This document shows, in pieces, positions 62,914 through 64,000 of a stretch of DNA of 64,000 nucleotides; the first letter of the stretch is position 1; the number at the start of each line of letters is the position of its first letter. The notes beneath the pieces were generated by a model that did not search any database, was not told the origin of the DNA, and was given only the letters and a program-made list of their open reading frames with translations. The DNA comes from Takakia lepidozioides (Eukaryota; Streptophyta; Takakiopsida; Takakiales; Takakiaceae): positions 53,303,053 through 53,367,052 of the forward strand of contig CM060732.1 of NCBI GenBank assembly GCA_030704615.1. The letters run 5' to 3'. The translations under genes were made by a program, and so were the position numbers.

Positions 62914-64000
62914 ACAAGAACGAGCAAGTCAAAGTGGTAGTAGGATGGACGGCAGCTTGGGTGGTTGGGACAATGCAGTTGGGCAGTCAGGCGCCTAAAG
63001 AGTCGCGTATTTGTAACCAACAGTCAGCGTCTACAGAGTGCTAGAGCCGGTCATCTATATATATGCCATGGTGTTTTGAAATGTGGGAAGTTGGATGTAG
63101 TCTGATGGGAGGACTAAAATTGGTTCACTTGAAAAAGTGCAGACAAGTCACTGGATCAATTCACGGAAAATAACCAGCATGAACTTGGGCTTTGTCACGC
63201 CTGTTTTCATTTCAGGTTGATCGCAGCTTGCGGGGAATGGAGCCATCAGTCGTGGCGTCATTTCCATGCATAAAGTACAACCATTCAGTCTTTGCTTCGA
63301 AGGAAGACGCACAGTAAGCATCACGACCTCCGCGTTCCTCTTTTTTTCATCCCTCCTCCATAGCTGCGCGACATTAGAAATAGCGTTCCTGTAATCCCTG
63401 GTGGTTATGTTGGGAGCCAATGCCCCTTAACATGGAACATTTTCTCCGATCAGCCAGCAGGTGTGTTTGTTGTGCGGCTAAGTACTTAAGTTCTCAAATG
63501 TACAGGGTAACTTGGGACTTCCTTATCGATAAAAGCTTCGCTATACTTGAGAGAGAATCTGTTGTGAGAGAGAATCTGTATAAGTGCCAGAAGAATGGGC
63601 TGTCAGGCAGTTTGGGGGCAGGAGAGGGCTGACATGAATTAAGTGTAGTGAGCTCTCATCCAACAGTACTGGCATTTGCTGGTGTTAGCTGCAGTTCAAT
63701 GAAGAATTTCAAATGCTACTGTTTGGTCGCAGGAGCCAGTGGGTAGCCAGGGGTTGAGGGAGAGCACAGCAGGTTACAAGAATAGGCTCTGCACAGATGA
63801 GTCAAAATGATGTGGTCGAAGTGAAAGTCTTCAACTGAGAGGATGTTGTGAGAGTTCATGTTAAGACTGTCCGTACCTGCATCTTCAACTAGCTCCAGCC
63901 GTTTGAGGTAAAGAAGATGTCTTCTGAAGCCTTCGATAACTCCGGACACAGCTTTAGAACCTGCATGTGTGCCTATCCCTCTTATTTCTAATTCATGGTT
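62914..64000. other. Window end, nothing identified
   Basis: Short frames on both strands (for example 63148-63420 minus, with 90 codons) have no recognisable motif. A GAGAGAATCTGTTGTGAGAGAG direct repeat is near 63550-63577. May include exons of genes that extend beyond the window. Confidence 0.35.

Overview
The window is eukaryotic, AT-moderate and almost entirely made of mobile and repetitive DNA. Spliced coding sequence with GT-AG introns, chromodomain Ty3/gypsy retrotransposons, PLS-type PPR fragments, and exon fragments of monodehydroascorbate reductase and a chloroplast-type DAR GTPase all point to the green-plant lineage. The repeat content and MULE type make a streptophyte (charophyte) alga such as Chara my best guess, but this is inferred from style, not from a marker gene. 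A 500-base N gap (37882-38381) shows it is a scaffold. No tRNA, rRNA, CRISPR or bacterial-style operon was seen.

Layout. 0.4-6.8 kb: a complete but decayed chromodomain gypsy element (element 1) with both LTRs and a 5-bp target duplication. 7-11 kb: a truncated LTR of the same family, PPR pseudogene fragments, and a small foldback element. 11.3-13.3 kb: an array of short palindromes (array A) joined to the gag-protease half of another copy of the same gypsy family on the minus strand. 14-15 kb: an unrecognised ORF pair. 15.16-27.02 kb: a large Ty3/gypsy element (element 3) that carries, besides gag, protease, RT-RNase H and integrase, a cytosine-5 DNA methyltransferase domain between protease and RT and a PHD finger after the integrase; its 5' part contains exons of host genes. 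27.1-29.7 kb: palindrome array B with repeated promoter-like modules and an unknown gene. 30-31.8 kb: 120-bp tandem repeats. 32-37.3 kb: a minus-strand 5'-truncated LINE. 37.9-39.5 kb: gap and a TTCGGCGCCGAA palindrome array. 40.6-43.4 kb: a decayed MULE-type transposase with SWIM finger. 43.6-44.1 kb: a second GGCGCC repeat array. 45.2-49.05 kb: a 116-bp satellite, about 34 copies, each with a 28-nt hairpin. 49.3-53.4 kb: the only nearly intact spliced gene, a nine-exon protein of about 1051 residues that looks like a ParB/sulfiredoxin-like domain fused to a beta-class (N4/N6-type) DNA methylase fold with a degenerate catalytic motif. 53.95-56.07 kb: a minus-strand kinase-like ORF and an unknown basic protein with a TATA box. 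56.35-57.25 kb: palindrome array C, then the RT-integrase half of a gypsy copy (57.3-59.6 kb) and an LTR remnant. 60.8-61.3 kb: a tandem repeat of about 95 bp; the last 2.5 kb hold little that I can identify.

How the pieces relate. Arrays A and C both end in a TGATAAC...GGG terminus followed by the same 6-bp target (GTACGA/TCGTAC) in the same position of the same gypsy family, and the two gypsy pieces are complementary halves. The simplest reading is one DNA transposon with palindrome-rich subterminal arrays that inserted in a gypsy copy and was later split by an inversion (or misassembly) of the intervening 45 kb. Two independent systems in the window couple DNA-methylase folds to other modules: the retroelement DNMT-PHD and the ParB-methylase gene. 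These two, and the palindromic-array transposon, are the parts I consider most worth following up.
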